Source: Faecalicatena orotica (GTDB taxonomy: Bacteria > Bacillota > Clostridia > Lachnospirales > Lachnospiraceae). Taken from it: a stretch of DNA of 64,000 nucleotides. Of this stretch, positions 47,194 to 56,005 are shown piece by piece; the stretch's first letter is position 1; each line of letters begins with the position of its first letter. The translations under genes and the position numbers were made by a program. Where the stretch lies: contig NZ_QGDL01000002.1 in NCBI RefSeq assembly GCF_003149245.1, forward strand, positions 248,001-312,000. Direction: 5' to 3'. The notes below the pieces were generated by a model that had not been told where the DNA came from, did not search any database, and worked only from the letters and a program-made list of their open reading frames with translations.

Positions 47194-49734
47194 ATGAAGA
47201 GTCTGGAGCTAAGGAAAGGTTTTTACTGGACAGGAGTTATAGATAGTGATCTGCGTGTGTTTGATATTATTATGTATACGGAATTCGGAACTACATACAA
47301 TTCGTATGTAATGAAAGCCGGAGACAAGACCATTTTATTTGAAACGGCAAAGGTAAAGTTCTGGGATGATTATCTTGAAAAACTGGAGGAACTCACGACG
47401 GTCAGTGAGATTGATTATCTGGTGGTCAGCCACACGGAGCCGGATCATGCGGGAAGTGTGGAACGTCTGTTGGATCTTTGTCCGCACCTGAAGATTATTT
47501 CCACGGGAACGGCAAATACGTTTCTGAAGGAGATCGTGAACCGGGATTTTACCGGAATCGTGATTAAGGACGCTCAGCGCATGACAATTGGAGACAAAAC
47601 GCTGTATTTTATGGCAGTTCCAAATCTGCACTGGCCGGATACGATGTACACCTATATCGAAGAGGAACAGATACTGGTTACCTGTGATTCTTTTGGATCG
47701 CACTACGCCTTCAGTGACGTCCTTGTCAGCAAGGTCAGAAATCAGGAGGATTATAAAAAGGCGGCTAAATACTATTTCGACTGTATTATCGGACCGTTTA
47801 AATCGTATATGCAGCGGGCCCTGGAGCGGGTAAAGCAGATGGATGTCACCATGATCTGCACCGGGCATGGGCCTGTTCTGGATGACAAGATTGACCAGAT
47901 GTACAGGTGGTATGAAGAATGGTGCACGGTTATCAACCCGAACCAGCGCAAGACGGTGGTGATTCCATATGTCAGTGCCTATGGATATACCGAACAGATG
48001 GCACAGGATATTGCGGAAGGGATTCAGGAATGCGGTGATATTGATGTTAAGCTTTATGATATGGTAACCTCTGACACGGATAAAGTAATCGCGGAACTGG
48101 GATTTGCAGACGGAATCCTGTTCGGGACCCCGACGATCGTAGGGGAGGCGCTGAAACCGATATGGGACCTGACTCTTGCGATGACTCCTGTGACACATGG
48201 CGGCAAACTGGCCGGAGCATTCGGAAGCTATGGCTGGAGCGGGGAAGGAGTGCCGCATATCGAGGAGCGTTTAAAACAGCTTCGCATGCAGGTCGTGGAA
48301 GGATTCCGGGTACGGTTCAAGCCGAATCAGGCAGACCATCAGGATGCTTTTGACTATGGTTATAATTTTGGCTGTGTCCTTCTGGAGAAACCGAACACGA
48401 AGAAAAAGTCGGGCAGAAGTACGCTGGTGAAGTGTCTGGTCTGCGGTGAAATCTTCGATTCATCCCTGGAAATCTGCCCGGTCTGCGGAGTCGGACCGGA
48501 GAACTTTGTCCCGGTTGAGGCAGAAGAAGTCACATGGCATCATGACACCAGTGATTTTTACCTGATTCTGGGAAACGGTGCCGCCGGATTTTATGCCGCA
48601 CAAGCGATCAGGGAGCGGGATGCGACGGGATCGATCGTCATCGTTTCCGATGAACCTTACCGTTCCTACAACAGGCCGATGCTGACAAAGTCTATCATGG
48701 CGGAATTAGATGAAGACCAGATCGCGATACAGAATGAAAGCTGGTATGAGGAACAAAAGATCGTGCAGATCCTCGGAAGGCGGGTGGTATCGGTTGATAC
48801 GGAAGAAAAGGAGGCTGCACTGGACGATGGCAGCAGGCTGAAATATACGAAGCTGATCTATGCACTGGGGGCAGAATGTTTTATACCGCCGATACCGGGA
48901 AGTGAGAAAAAGTCTGTCGTTGCGATACGCAGGCTGGAGGATACAAGAAAGATTGCCGCGCTCCTGCCGGAAGTGAAGAATGTGGTCGTAATCGGAGGCG
49001 GAGTTCTGGGACTGGAAGCAGCATGGGAGATGAAGAAGGCAAAGTGCCAAGTGACGGTAGTGGAAATTGCGCCTATGCTGATGGGGCGCCAGCTTGATTA
49101 TCCTGCGGGGGCACTTCTGCAGTCCATCATTGAGGGATGCGGCATTGGAATCAGGGTCGGTGTGCAGGTAGAGAGCATACAGGGAACAGAGAAAGTGACA
49201 GGGGTAAAACTAAAAGACGGGGAAGTCATCCCGGCCGAGCTGGTCATCATTTCGAGCGGGGTACGTGCAAACATCGGACTTGCGGAAAAGATGGGGCTCA
49301 AGACGGATAAAGGCGTGGTCGTGAACAGCAGGATGGAAACCAGTATCCCTGATATCTATGCATGCGGGGACTGCGCACAGTATAACCAGATCAATTATGC
49401 AATCTGGCCGGAGGCAGCAGACCAGGGCAGGACGGCCGGAGCAAATGCCACAGGGGACGATAAGGAGTACACGCCGGTTCCGGCAGCGCTGACCTTCCAC
49501 GGAATGAACACGGCCCTTTATGCAGTCGGAGATACCGGAAAGAATACGAATCTCATATATAAGACGGTAGAATTAAAAGATATGGGAAGAAGACAGTATA
49601 AAAAGTACTATTTCCTGAATAACCGGCTCTGTGGAGTCATCCTGATCGGGGACGTTTCGGAGATGGGGGAAATGATGGAGGCCGTTGAAAAGCGGAAGAG
49701 CTATAAAGAACTCATGACAAAGACAGGGGTCTGA
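47194..49734 (+). CDS. Flavodiiron protein fused to rubredoxin and NADH:rubredoxin oxidoreductase
   Basis: An 846-residue, four-module fusion. Residues 1-250 are a metallo-beta-lactamase-like diiron domain (SHTEPDHAGS near 78, LHWPD, CDSFGSHY, GHGPVL supply ligands). Residues 255-400 are a flavodoxin domain. Residues about 413-440 are a rubredoxin (CLVCG...CPVCG). Residues about 450-846 are an FAD/NAD(P)H oxidoreductase (GNGAAGFYA, VVVIGGGVLGLEAAWE, YACGDCAQ). It can carry electrons from NADH to the diiron site to reduce O2 or NO in the cytoplasm, protecting an anaerobe. The ATG at 47194 has GGAGGAG upstream; longer starts lack a ribosome site. Confidence 0.93.
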   Translation: MKSLELRKGFYWTGVIDSDLRVFDIIMYTEFGTTYNSYVMKAGDKTILFETAKVKFWDDYLEKLEELTTVSEIDYLVVSHTEPDHAGSVERLLDLCPHLKIISTGTANTFLKEIVNRDFTGIVIKDAQRMTIGDKTLYFMAVPNLHWPDTMYTYIEEEQILVTCDSFGSHYAFSDVLVSKVRNQEDYKKAAKYYFDCIIGPFKSYMQRALERVKQMDVTMICTGHGPVLDDKIDQMYRWYEEWCTVINPNQRKTVVIPYVSAYGYTEQMAQDIAEGIQECGDIDVKLYDMVTSDTDKVIAELGFADGILFGTPTIVGEALKPIWDLTLAMTPVTHGGKLAGAFGSYGWSGEGVPHIEERLKQLRMQVVEGFRVRFKPNQADHQDAFDYGYNFGCVLLEKPNTKKKSGRSTLVKCLVCGEIFDSSLEICPVCGVGPENFVPVEAEEVTWHHDTSDFYLILGNGAAGFYAAQAIRERDATGSIVIVSDEPYRSYNRPMLTKSIMAELDEDQIAIQNESWYEEQKIVQILGRRVVSVDTEEKEAALDDGSRLKYTKLIYALGAECFIPPIPGSEKKSVVAIRRLEDTRKIAALLPEVKNVVVIGGGVLGLEAAWEMKKAKCQVTVVEIAPMLMGRQLDYPAGALLQSIIEGCGIGIRVGVQVESIQGTEKVTGVKLKDGEVIPAELVIISSGVRANIGLAEKMGLKTDKGVVVNSRMETSIPDIYACGDCAQYNQINYAIWPEAADQGRTAGANATGDDKEYTPVPAALTFHGMNTALYAVGDTGKNTNLIYKTVELKDMGRRQYKKYYFLNNRLCGVILIGDVSEMGEMMEAVEKRKSYKELMTKTGV

Positions 49735-49779
49735 GAAATAAGGGAAGAACAGCAGTTATAAACGACATAAAAAAACTTT

Positions 49780-49818
49780 GGCTCCCAGCCTGTCAATGAG
49801 ATGACAGGCCCGGGAGCC
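49780..49818. terminator. Hairpin between flavodiiron and response-regulator genes
   Basis: GGCTCCC (49780-49786) pairs with GGGAGCC (49812-49818). An inner CCTGTCA/TGACAGG pairing adds to the stem. The T-run lies on the minus-strand side, and the plus-strand side is not U-rich. It is either a weak terminator for the upstream gene or a minus-strand terminator. Confidence 0.5.
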
Positions 49819-49819
49819 A

Positions 49820-49849
49820 TTGACGTTTCCTGTCCGGACATATTATAAT
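49820..49849 (+). promoter_or_regulatory. Promoter of the two-component system operon
   Basis: TTGACG (49820-49825) and TATAAT (49844-49849) are separated by 18 bases, about 40 bases upstream of the response-regulator ATG. Confidence 0.75.
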
Positions 49850-49887
49850 TCTGTATAGCAATGATAATGACGATATCGAGGTAAGAG

Positions 49888-50559
49888 ATGAAGAAGATTC
49901 TGATTATTGAAGACGACACGGATTTGCAGGAGGGGCTGGCTTTTTCTCTGCGAACGGACGGATATGATACATATACAGCAGGAAGTATTCAGGAAGCGGT
50001 TCATGTGATGTCTGGGAACTGTTTTGACGGTATGATTTTGGACTGCAACCTGCCGGACGGCAGCGGGTTCCAGTTCTGCAGGGAGATCAGGAAGACCAGC
50101 AATATCTGTATCCTGATGCTGACGGCAAGGGACACGGAACTGGATGAAGTGAAGGCGCTGGAGCTTGGCGCGGACGATTATATGACAAAGCCTTTTTCCA
50201 TTGCAGTGCTCAAGGCCAGACTGAAACGGCTCCTTGGCAGGAACGATGAAGGGCAGTGCCTGCTCTCGCACGGAATCCGTCTGGACCCGAAGGAATGCCG
50301 GGTTTATAAAGGCGAAGAAGAGATTTCCCTGACGAAGGTGGAGTATAAGCTTCTTTTGTTTTTCATGGAGAATCAGAACCAGGTACTCTCCAAGGAGCAG
50401 ATTCTGGAGCGCATCTGGGACAGTGAGGGAAGATTCGTGGATGAGAATATTGTCTCGGTAAATGTACGGAGGCTGCGGCAGAAGGTAGAAGAGAATCCGG
50501 CAGAACCGGCATGCATTAAGACGGTGCATGGGCTGGGATATGTCTGGAAGGAATCATAG
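49888..50559 (+). CDS. OmpR-family response regulator
   Basis: A 223-residue regulator with a receiver domain (1-115; acidic pocket EDDT, phospho-Asp in MILDCNLPDG, Lys in DYMTKPFS) and a winged-helix output domain (125-222; ENIVSVNVRRLRQKVEE...VHGLGYVWK). It is phosphorylated by the kinase encoded 10 bases downstream. It probably controls the adjacent ABC exporter genes, upstream of which TGTAAGA-type direct repeats occur. Confidence 0.92.
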   Translation: MKKILIIEDDTDLQEGLAFSLRTDGYDTYTAGSIQEAVHVMSGNCFDGMILDCNLPDGSGFQFCREIRKTSNICILMLTARDTELDEVKALELGADDYMTKPFSIAVLKARLKRLLGRNDEGQCLLSHGIRLDPKECRVYKGEEEISLTKVEYKLLLFFMENQNQVLSKEQILERIWDSEGRFVDENIVSVNVRRLRQKVEENPAEPACIKTVHGLGYVWKES

Positions 50560-50569
50560 GAGAGACGAA

Positions 50570-51529
50570 ATGGAATGGATGTGGGCGGAAAACACAGGTC
50601 CGGTCATCGTGGTCTGTGCGGTGATGGCGGCTGTCATATGCGCTGCCGCGGCACTGTTTTTTTACAGGGAAAAGAACCGGATATACCGGATGGCATGTAA
50701 GATGATGGATGAGCTGCTCGATGATAAGGCTGTTACGCCTTCCGGACTGAAAGAGGGGGAGGCAGCGGTCCTGTCAGGAAAGGCAGAGCGGATACAGGAA
50801 AAGCTGCGCGCAGAGATCGGTCAGGCAGCAGGGGAAAAGGAGCAGGTTAAGAGCCTGATCTCTAACATGTCCCACCAGCTGAAGACCCCGCTTGCGAATA
50901 TCATGATGTATGAGGAGATCCTGAGTGCGGACGGAAAAGGCGGGAAAAGTCTTTCGGAGGAAGAGCGGAAACATTTTCTGGACAAAATGCATGTGCAGTC
51001 TGAGAAAGTGAACTGGATATTGAATTCTCTGTTTAAGATGGTAAAACTGGAAGAAAATGCGATAGTCTTCGAGGCTGGCCCCGGCCTGATTCGAAAGACG
51101 CTGCTTGATGCCGTGAATCTGGTGTATGAAAAGGCCCAGAAGAAACAGATTGAGATTGGGACCGAGTATTTCCCTGACTGCCTCTTGTATCACAATCCCA
51201 AATGGACGACGGAGGTATTTGCGAATATTCTGGAGAATGCGGTAAAATATACGCCGGAGTACGGAAAGATTACAATCGGTATGAGAAGGATGGAGATGTA
51301 TACAGAAATCTGGATCCGGGACACGGGACGGGGAATCGATAAGGGGGAACTGAACTCGATTTTCAAACGGTTTTACAGGAGCCCGGACGTGGAAAATGTG
51401 GAAGGATCAGGAATCGGGCTGTATTTGGGCAAACTGATATTAGAAAAGGAAAAAGGGTATATGAATGTGGCTTCCGTGAAAGGGGAAGGAAGCTGCTTTT
51501 CTGTTTTCTTACAGAACTGCCGGAATTAG
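50570..51529 (+). CDS. Sensor histidine kinase, single-helix (intramembrane-sensing type)
   Basis: A 319-residue kinase. One N-terminal hydrophobic helix (about 10-30) precedes a short linker, with no extracellular domain. HisKA contains SNMSHQLKTPLANI (phospho-His). The HATPase domain has N-box ILENAVKYTPE, G1 IRDTGRGID and G2 GSGIGLYLGK. Starting at 50570 gives a GGAGAG ribosome site; an upstream ATG would overlap the regulator gene. Kinases of this shape often take their signal from a partner ABC transporter, which fits the MacB/Bce-like transporter encoded next. Confidence 0.9.
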   Translation: MEWMWAENTGPVIVVCAVMAAVICAAAALFFYREKNRIYRMACKMMDELLDDKAVTPSGLKEGEAAVLSGKAERIQEKLRAEIGQAAGEKEQVKSLISNMSHQLKTPLANIMMYEEILSADGKGGKSLSEEERKHFLDKMHVQSEKVNWILNSLFKMVKLEENAIVFEAGPGLIRKTLLDAVNLVYEKAQKKQIEIGTEYFPDCLLYHNPKWTTEVFANILENAVKYTPEYGKITIGMRRMEMYTEIWIRDTGRGIDKGELNSIFKRFYRSPDVENVEGSGIGLYLGKLILEKEKGYMNVASVKGEGSCFSVFLQNCRN

Positions 51530-51557
51530 GACCGAGAGGTATAGATTCTGACAGTTT

Positions 51558-51596
51558 TGTAAGATTTTCTTTTTTATTTGTAGGATCACTGTAAGA
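51558..51596 (+). promoter_or_regulatory. Candidate response-regulator binding repeats upstream of the ABC exporter
   Basis: TGTAAGA (51558-51564), TGTAGGA (51579-51585) and TGTAAGA (51590-51596) lie in direct orientation, 21 and 11 bases apart. This is the helical phasing expected for OmpR-type regulators. They sit 60-100 bases before the ATPase gene. Confidence 0.45.
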
Positions 51597-51656
51597 GGAC
51601 CTTGTTAAGATAAATATGTAAAGGAGCATGTGAAAAAGAAAGGGTGTGTGTGAATA

Positions 51657-52358
51657 ATGAAAGTATTAGAAGTACAGAATGTGGAAAAGATATACGGCTC
51701 CGGTGAAAACAAGGTCCATGCACTGCGTGATGTAAGTTTTGACGTGGAGTTAGGCGAGTTTTCGGCGATTGTGGGGGCGAGCGGGAGCGGAAAGAGTACG
51801 CTTTTGAACCTGATCGGCGGACTGGATGTGCCGACGAAGGGAAAGGTTGTGGTCCGCGGCCATGATGTGGCAAAACTGAACCGGAAGGAACTGACGATTT
51901 TCAGGCGCAGGAACATTGGTTTTGTATTCCAGAACTACAGCCTGATGCCGGTGCTGAATGTGTATGACAATGTAGCGCTCCCGGTAACATTTGACAAGGG
52001 GAAATATGTGGATCACGAATACATCAGGGACCTGCTGACAGAACTGGGACTCTGGGAAAAGAGGAAGAACTATCCAAATGAGCTGTCCGGCGGCCAGCAG
52101 CAGAGAGTGGCCCTTGCACGTGCGCTTGCCAACAAACCGGCTCTGATTTTGGCGGATGAGCCGACCGGGAATCTTGACTCACATACAACAATCGAGGTCA
52201 TGGGATTGTTAAAAGCCAGCAGTAAAAAGTATAATCAGACGATTTTAATGGTGACACATAATGAAGCGATTGCCCAGACCTGTGACAGGACGATCCGGAT
52301 CGAAGACGGGAAACTCTATGACGGGGAACTGGAATTTTATACAAGAGGCGGTGAGTGA
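51657..52358 (+). CDS. ABC transporter ATP-binding protein (MacB/BceA type)
   Basis: A 233-residue ATPase with Walker [10 protein letters not shown] near residue 40, signature [15 protein letters not shown] near 141, Walker [10 protein letters not shown] near 161 and H-loop VTHNE. The [15 protein letters not shown] segment is typical of the LolD/MacB/Bce branch, which powers mechanotransmission rather than classic transport. It directly follows the two-component genes and overlaps the start region of the permease gene, forming one module. Confidence 0.93.
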   Translation: MKVLEVQNVEKIYGSGENKVHALRDVSFDVELGEFSAIVGASGSGKSTLLNLIGGLDVPTKGKVVVRGHDVAKLNRKELTIFRRRNIGFVFQNYSLMPVLNVYDNVALPVTFDKGKYVDHEYIRDLLTELGLWEKRKNYPNELSGGQQQRVALARALANKPALILADEPTGNLDSHTTIEVMGLLKASSKKYNQTILMVTHNEAIAQTCDRTIRIEDGKLYDGELEFYTRGGE

Positions 52359-52360
52359 AA

Positions 52361-55027
52361 ATGAAAAACAGCATCCGCCTGGCATTTGCCTATTTAAAAT
52401 ACTATAAGAAACAAACACTTGCATTGTTTCTGGGAATTGTACTTTCGGCGTCGCTGCTGACCGGGATCGGGTCCCTGCTTGACAGCGGCAGGACTGCCTC
52501 TCAGGAAAATGCGAGGGAGAAATACGGAGACTGGCATTATTCTCTCCGCTGTGATTATCCGTGGTATTCAGACTTTCAGGAGCATACAAAAGGGAAAGGC
52601 TATGAAGTGGAGAAGGCAGGGGTCCTGACCGTCCGCAAGATCATAGAAGAACCTTTCGAGATAAAATTATGCTATGCAGACGCCGGTTACATGACCCTCA
52701 TGGGGCGCCAGTTAGAGGCAGGACATTATCCGCGGGAGAATAACGAAGCAGCCGCAGATACCTACACACTGAAAAATCTGCAGATTGAGGCTGAACCGGG
52801 GGCAAGGTTCGAACTGGACGGGGAGGAATTCATTTTAAGCGGAATCATATCGGATATGCCTGATTCGGAAGGTATGCAGGTTTTTGTTAATGAAGGACTG
52901 GATTACGGGACTAACGGGAAATTTTTATATCTGAAGTTTGATGAATCTAGAAGGGTTTACCGTCAGATGGTGAATTTCGCAAATACGTTCCAGACCGATA
53001 AAACGAGTATATATATGAATGATAAGGTTGCAAGATATGCAGGCGGGGAAGCAAAAGCAGCGTTGTGGGAGACTGTCAAGTCGGGCATTTCTATGGAAGG
53101 AACCGGGTTCCCGTATATATGGGCGGTGCTGAATATGTATTGGAACCTGACGGAAAAAGCAGTCCTCGCAGCACTTGGCCTGTTTGGGATCTTCATTATT
53201 TATAGTTTATTTCAGGTATCCGTCATTAAAAGAATGTCGCAGTACAGTATCATGCAGGTAACGGGCCTCGGAGAAGGGGCAACTTTTGGTATCCTTGCAG
53301 CAGAGCTGGGCATGATTTTCCTTGCAGGATATCCGGCGGGGTGTCTTCTGGGAAACGGTGTGGCTGCACTTTTATATCAGAAGGCAGGAAAGATCTTTGT
53401 ACAGCCGGAGGATTTTATAGTACACTCAGGCGCCGCTAAGGAGCAGGCAGCCCAGATGATGAATATGCCGGACCCGGGAGCATTCCATTTTTCACGCAGC
53501 GTGGCAGCGGGGGGAGCTGCATTCCTGTTTCTGGTGCTTCTTTTTCTAGCATGGATTTTAGTCAGGAAAATGCGTAAGATGACGGCCCGGGAGCTGCTCG
53601 CAAAAGACAGTGGAAAAAGGAAGAACCGGAAAATTTACAGTACAAAGACCCAGAGCCTGACGGGAGTACTGACCAGAAAGTTTATGTTTGCAAGAAAAGG
53701 GGCATTTGCAGGTGTCCTGATTTCACTGTCGGCCGGGAGCCTCATTTTCCTCGGGACGGCTTATGTGACAGAGAACACGAGGATTAACAATGAACTGAAA
53801 TTTAAGGCGGACGACGGCCTTGGATCGGATATGCAGGTATTGGAAGATTCCGATGTCTTATCGGACGTCATGCCGGAAGATACAGCCGCCCGCCTGCGTG
53901 ATATAAAAGGCATCAAATCCGCCTATGCGGTGCGCTATATGCCCGGGGAGATCTCTCTGCCGGACGGTATGCTGAAGTGGACGAGTTATTATCCGGAAAT
54001 CGCCGTGGAGGAAGGTTTTGACCCCGATCCGGTTCTGATGGAGAAATACAATGGCATAGCCGTCCAGACAGGTGAAGATGATTATAAGCTGAAAGTCAAC
54101 ATCTATGGATATGATGACGGGATGCTTGAGGAAATGAACGAGTATCTACTGGAAGGGTCCATCGATCCCGAAAAAATGCGTAAGGAGAATACCGTCATTC
54201 TGAAAACACTCATGGGCGGACAGGGAACCTATGAAGGGATCAGCCTCTCATTGGGAGACTCAATACAGTTAAAGACCCCGGTAAATACAGAAGTTTCACA
54301 GGAAGTCCTGAAGTTTCTGGCGGAAGAAAACCAGTACCGGGAAAAGAATTTTAAGATATCCGCGCTCGCGAGCAGGCCGCTTGCAAAGGTGGATACCTAT
54401 ATCGGAGATGACGGCACAAACCGTGTTGACATCATCATGACGAATGAGCAGATGAAAGAGAATTTTGGCGTGGAGGGGTACCAGACCATGAGTATCCGTC
54501 TGGAGGAAGGCGCAGATGCGGAACATGTGTCGGCCGAAATCCAGAAGGTAACATCCGGGATACGGAAATGTATCGTAAAGGATTATACACAGCAAATTGA
54601 GACACAGAACCTGTTTCTGGCGAGGAAGATGCTGTTTTTCTATGGCGTCGCGCTGATTCTGCTGGTCATCAGCCTTCTGCATATTATGAACAGCATGCAG
54701 TACCTTGTGACAGCGAGAAAACACGAGTTTGGAATCATGCGGGCGATGGGAATCACAGATGCCGGCTTTCGGAAGATGCTCGTGAAAGAAGGACTGAGGT
54801 ACGGCATTTATTCCAGTCTGGTCATGGCTGCGGCATATCTGGTTCTGCAGAAATTTTTATATTACTTTATCATACATGTTTATCTCTATCTGCATCCGAA
54901 GGCATCACTGCCGGCATTCCCGATACTGCTTATGGCGGCGGTGAATATAGGGATCTGTATTGCGGCGGTGCTCATATCCGGGCAGGCTGTGTTAAAAGAG
55001 CAGATTATAGAAGAAATAAGAGAATAA
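52361..55027 (+). CDS. FtsX-like ABC permease (large)
   Basis: An 890-residue class membrane protein with about ten helices. One lies at the N terminus, three near 265-350 (first FtsX unit), one near 385-405, one near 455, and three or four at the C terminus (second FtsX unit). Two extracytoplasmic domains lie between. The C-terminal loop HEFGIMRAMGITDAGFRKML is a typical coupling-helix region. The ATG at 52361 or a GTG at 52355 overlapping the ATPase stop may be used. Together with the kinase/regulator it probably senses and relieves envelope or peptide-antibiotic stress. Confidence 0.85.
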   Translation: MKNSIRLAFAYLKYYKKQTLALFLGIVLSASLLTGIGSLLDSGRTASQENAREKYGDWHYSLRCDYPWYSDFQEHTKGKGYEVEKAGVLTVRKIIEEPFEIKLCYADAGYMTLMGRQLEAGHYPRENNEAAADTYTLKNLQIEAEPGARFELDGEEFILSGIISDMPDSEGMQVFVNEGLDYGTNGKFLYLKFDESRRVYRQMVNFANTFQTDKTSIYMNDKVARYAGGEAKAALWETVKSGISMEGTGFPYIWAVLNMYWNLTEKAVLAALGLFGIFIIYSLFQVSVIKRMSQYSIMQVTGLGEGATFGILAAELGMIFLAGYPAGCLLGNGVAALLYQKAGKIFVQPEDFIVHSGAAKEQAAQMMNMPDPGAFHFSRSVAAGGAAFLFLVLLFLAWILVRKMRKMTARELLAKDSGKRKNRKIYSTKTQSLTGVLTRKFMFARKGAFAGVLISLSAGSLIFLGTAYVTENTRINNELKFKADDGLGSDMQVLEDSDVLSDVMPEDTAARLRDIKGIKSAYAVRYMPGEISLPDGMLKWTSYYPEIAVEEGFDPDPVLMEKYNGIAVQTGEDDYKLKVNIYGYDDGMLEEMNEYLLEGSIDPEKMRKENTVILKTLMGGQGTYEGISLSLGDSIQLKTPVNTEVSQEVLKFLAEENQYREKNFKISALASRPLAKVDTYIGDDGTNRVDIIMTNEQMKENFGVEGYQTMSIRLEEGADAEHVSAEIQKVTSGIRKCIVKDYTQQIETQNLFLARKMLFFYGVALILLVISLLHIMNSMQYLVTARKHEFGIMRAMGITDAGFRKMLVKEGLRYGIYSSLVMAAAYLVLQKFLYYFIIHVYLYLHPKASLPAFPILLMAAVNIGICIAAVLISGQAVLKEQIIEEIRE

Positions 55028-55042
55028 GAAACAGGGGGCTTT

Positions 55043-55894
55043 ATGGAGAGTAAAGAAGTGCGGCACGAAATTGTTTTCAGTAATGCGGACATTGATGTCA
55101 GGTTTTATTTATCTGCGGATGACGGGGGATATGTTCCCCCGCATTGGCATGACCATATCGAAATGATCTATATGCTCGAGGGGGAAATCCAGATTCATTG
55201 TGAGACAAGAGAAATCCATGTAAAGGCAGGCGAACTGATTGTCCTGAATTCTAAAGAAATCCATTCGATCTGGAGTACAAAGAATCAGGCCCTTGTGCTT
55301 CAGGTTTCTGATAAAATTCTGGAAAAATATGTGCCGGATTACGAACTCCTCCAGTTTCAGGCGGTGCCCGGACCGATGAGTCCGGCCGAAGCGACGAAGA
55401 TGGAGCGGCTGAAGAAAATCTGCCATGATATGTATGTAATCTATGAGGTGCGCCCGGACGGGTATCTGCTGAAGTTCAACAGCCTTTTGTATGACCTGCT
55501 GTTTTCACTGGTCCACTCATATTCCATAAAATTGGTGGAGAAAGAGGTCAGCCGGAACCAGAAAAACAGGGAGAAAATGAAGGAGATTCTGACCTTTCTG
55601 GACAAGCACCATGAAGAACAGCTGACGGTGCAGTCCGTGGCGGAGCACTTTAATTATCACCCGGATTATTTATCCCGGATTATGAAACGGCAGATCGGGA
55701 TGACGGTCAGTGAATACTTATATGAAATCCGGATTAATTACATATATTATGATCTGATGAACACAGCTGATTTTATCAATGAGATATTTGAGCGGCATGG
55801 CTGTACCAACTACCGGGTGACGATGCGGTGGTTTAAAAAGAGATTTGGCTGTACACCGAAAGAAAAGCGTATAATGGAACGGGAAAAATTGTGA
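55043..55894 (+). CDS. AraC-family regulator (cupin plus double HTH)
   Basis: A 283-residue protein with an N-terminal cupin (YVPPHWHDHIEMIYMLEGE..., about 25-100) and C-terminal AraC HTH pair (about 175-280, LTVQSVAEHFNYHPDYLSRIMKRQIGMTVSEYL...RWFKKRFGCTPKEKR). It starts 15 bases after the ABC permease gene but lies immediately upstream of the transporter/alpha-xylosidase pair, which it most likely activates. GGGGG-type ribosome site. The second HTH (NEIFERHGCTNYRVTMRWFKKRFG) is less conserved than the first. Confidence 0.85.
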   Translation: MESKEVRHEIVFSNADIDVRFYLSADDGGYVPPHWHDHIEMIYMLEGEIQIHCETREIHVKAGELIVLNSKEIHSIWSTKNQALVLQVSDKILEKYVPDYELLQFQAVPGPMSPAEATKMERLKKICHDMYVIYEVRPDGYLLKFNSLLYDLLFSLVHSYSIKLVEKEVSRNQKNREKMKEILTFLDKHHEEQLTVQSVAEHFNYHPDYLSRIMKRQIGMTVSEYLYEIRINYIYYDLMNTADFINEIFERHGCTNYRVTMRWFKKRFGCTPKEKRIMEREKL

Positions 55895-55953
55895 AAAGTC
55901 GGAAATGTACTATTTTTGAGTCGTTTTTACTCCTAATGCGGCTGAAAAACCTG

Positions 55954-55962
55954 TGATATACT
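55954..55962 (+). promoter_or_regulatory. Extended -10 promoter of the GPH transporter/alpha-xylosidase operon
   Basis: TG-A-TATACT (TG at 55954-55955, TATACT at 55957-55962) forms an extended -10 without a clear -35, as expected for an AraC-activated promoter, 44 bases before the ATG. Confidence 0.5.
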
Positions 55963-56005
55963 TCATCTTGATCTGAGGTAACAGTTCAGGAAGGGAGAAT
56001 GAAAA

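Noticed and set aside
47335-48258. A 307-codon minus-strand frame inside the flavodiiron fusion gene
   Set aside because: Opposite a multi-domain gene with all catalytic motifs; translation is His/Arg-rich without features.
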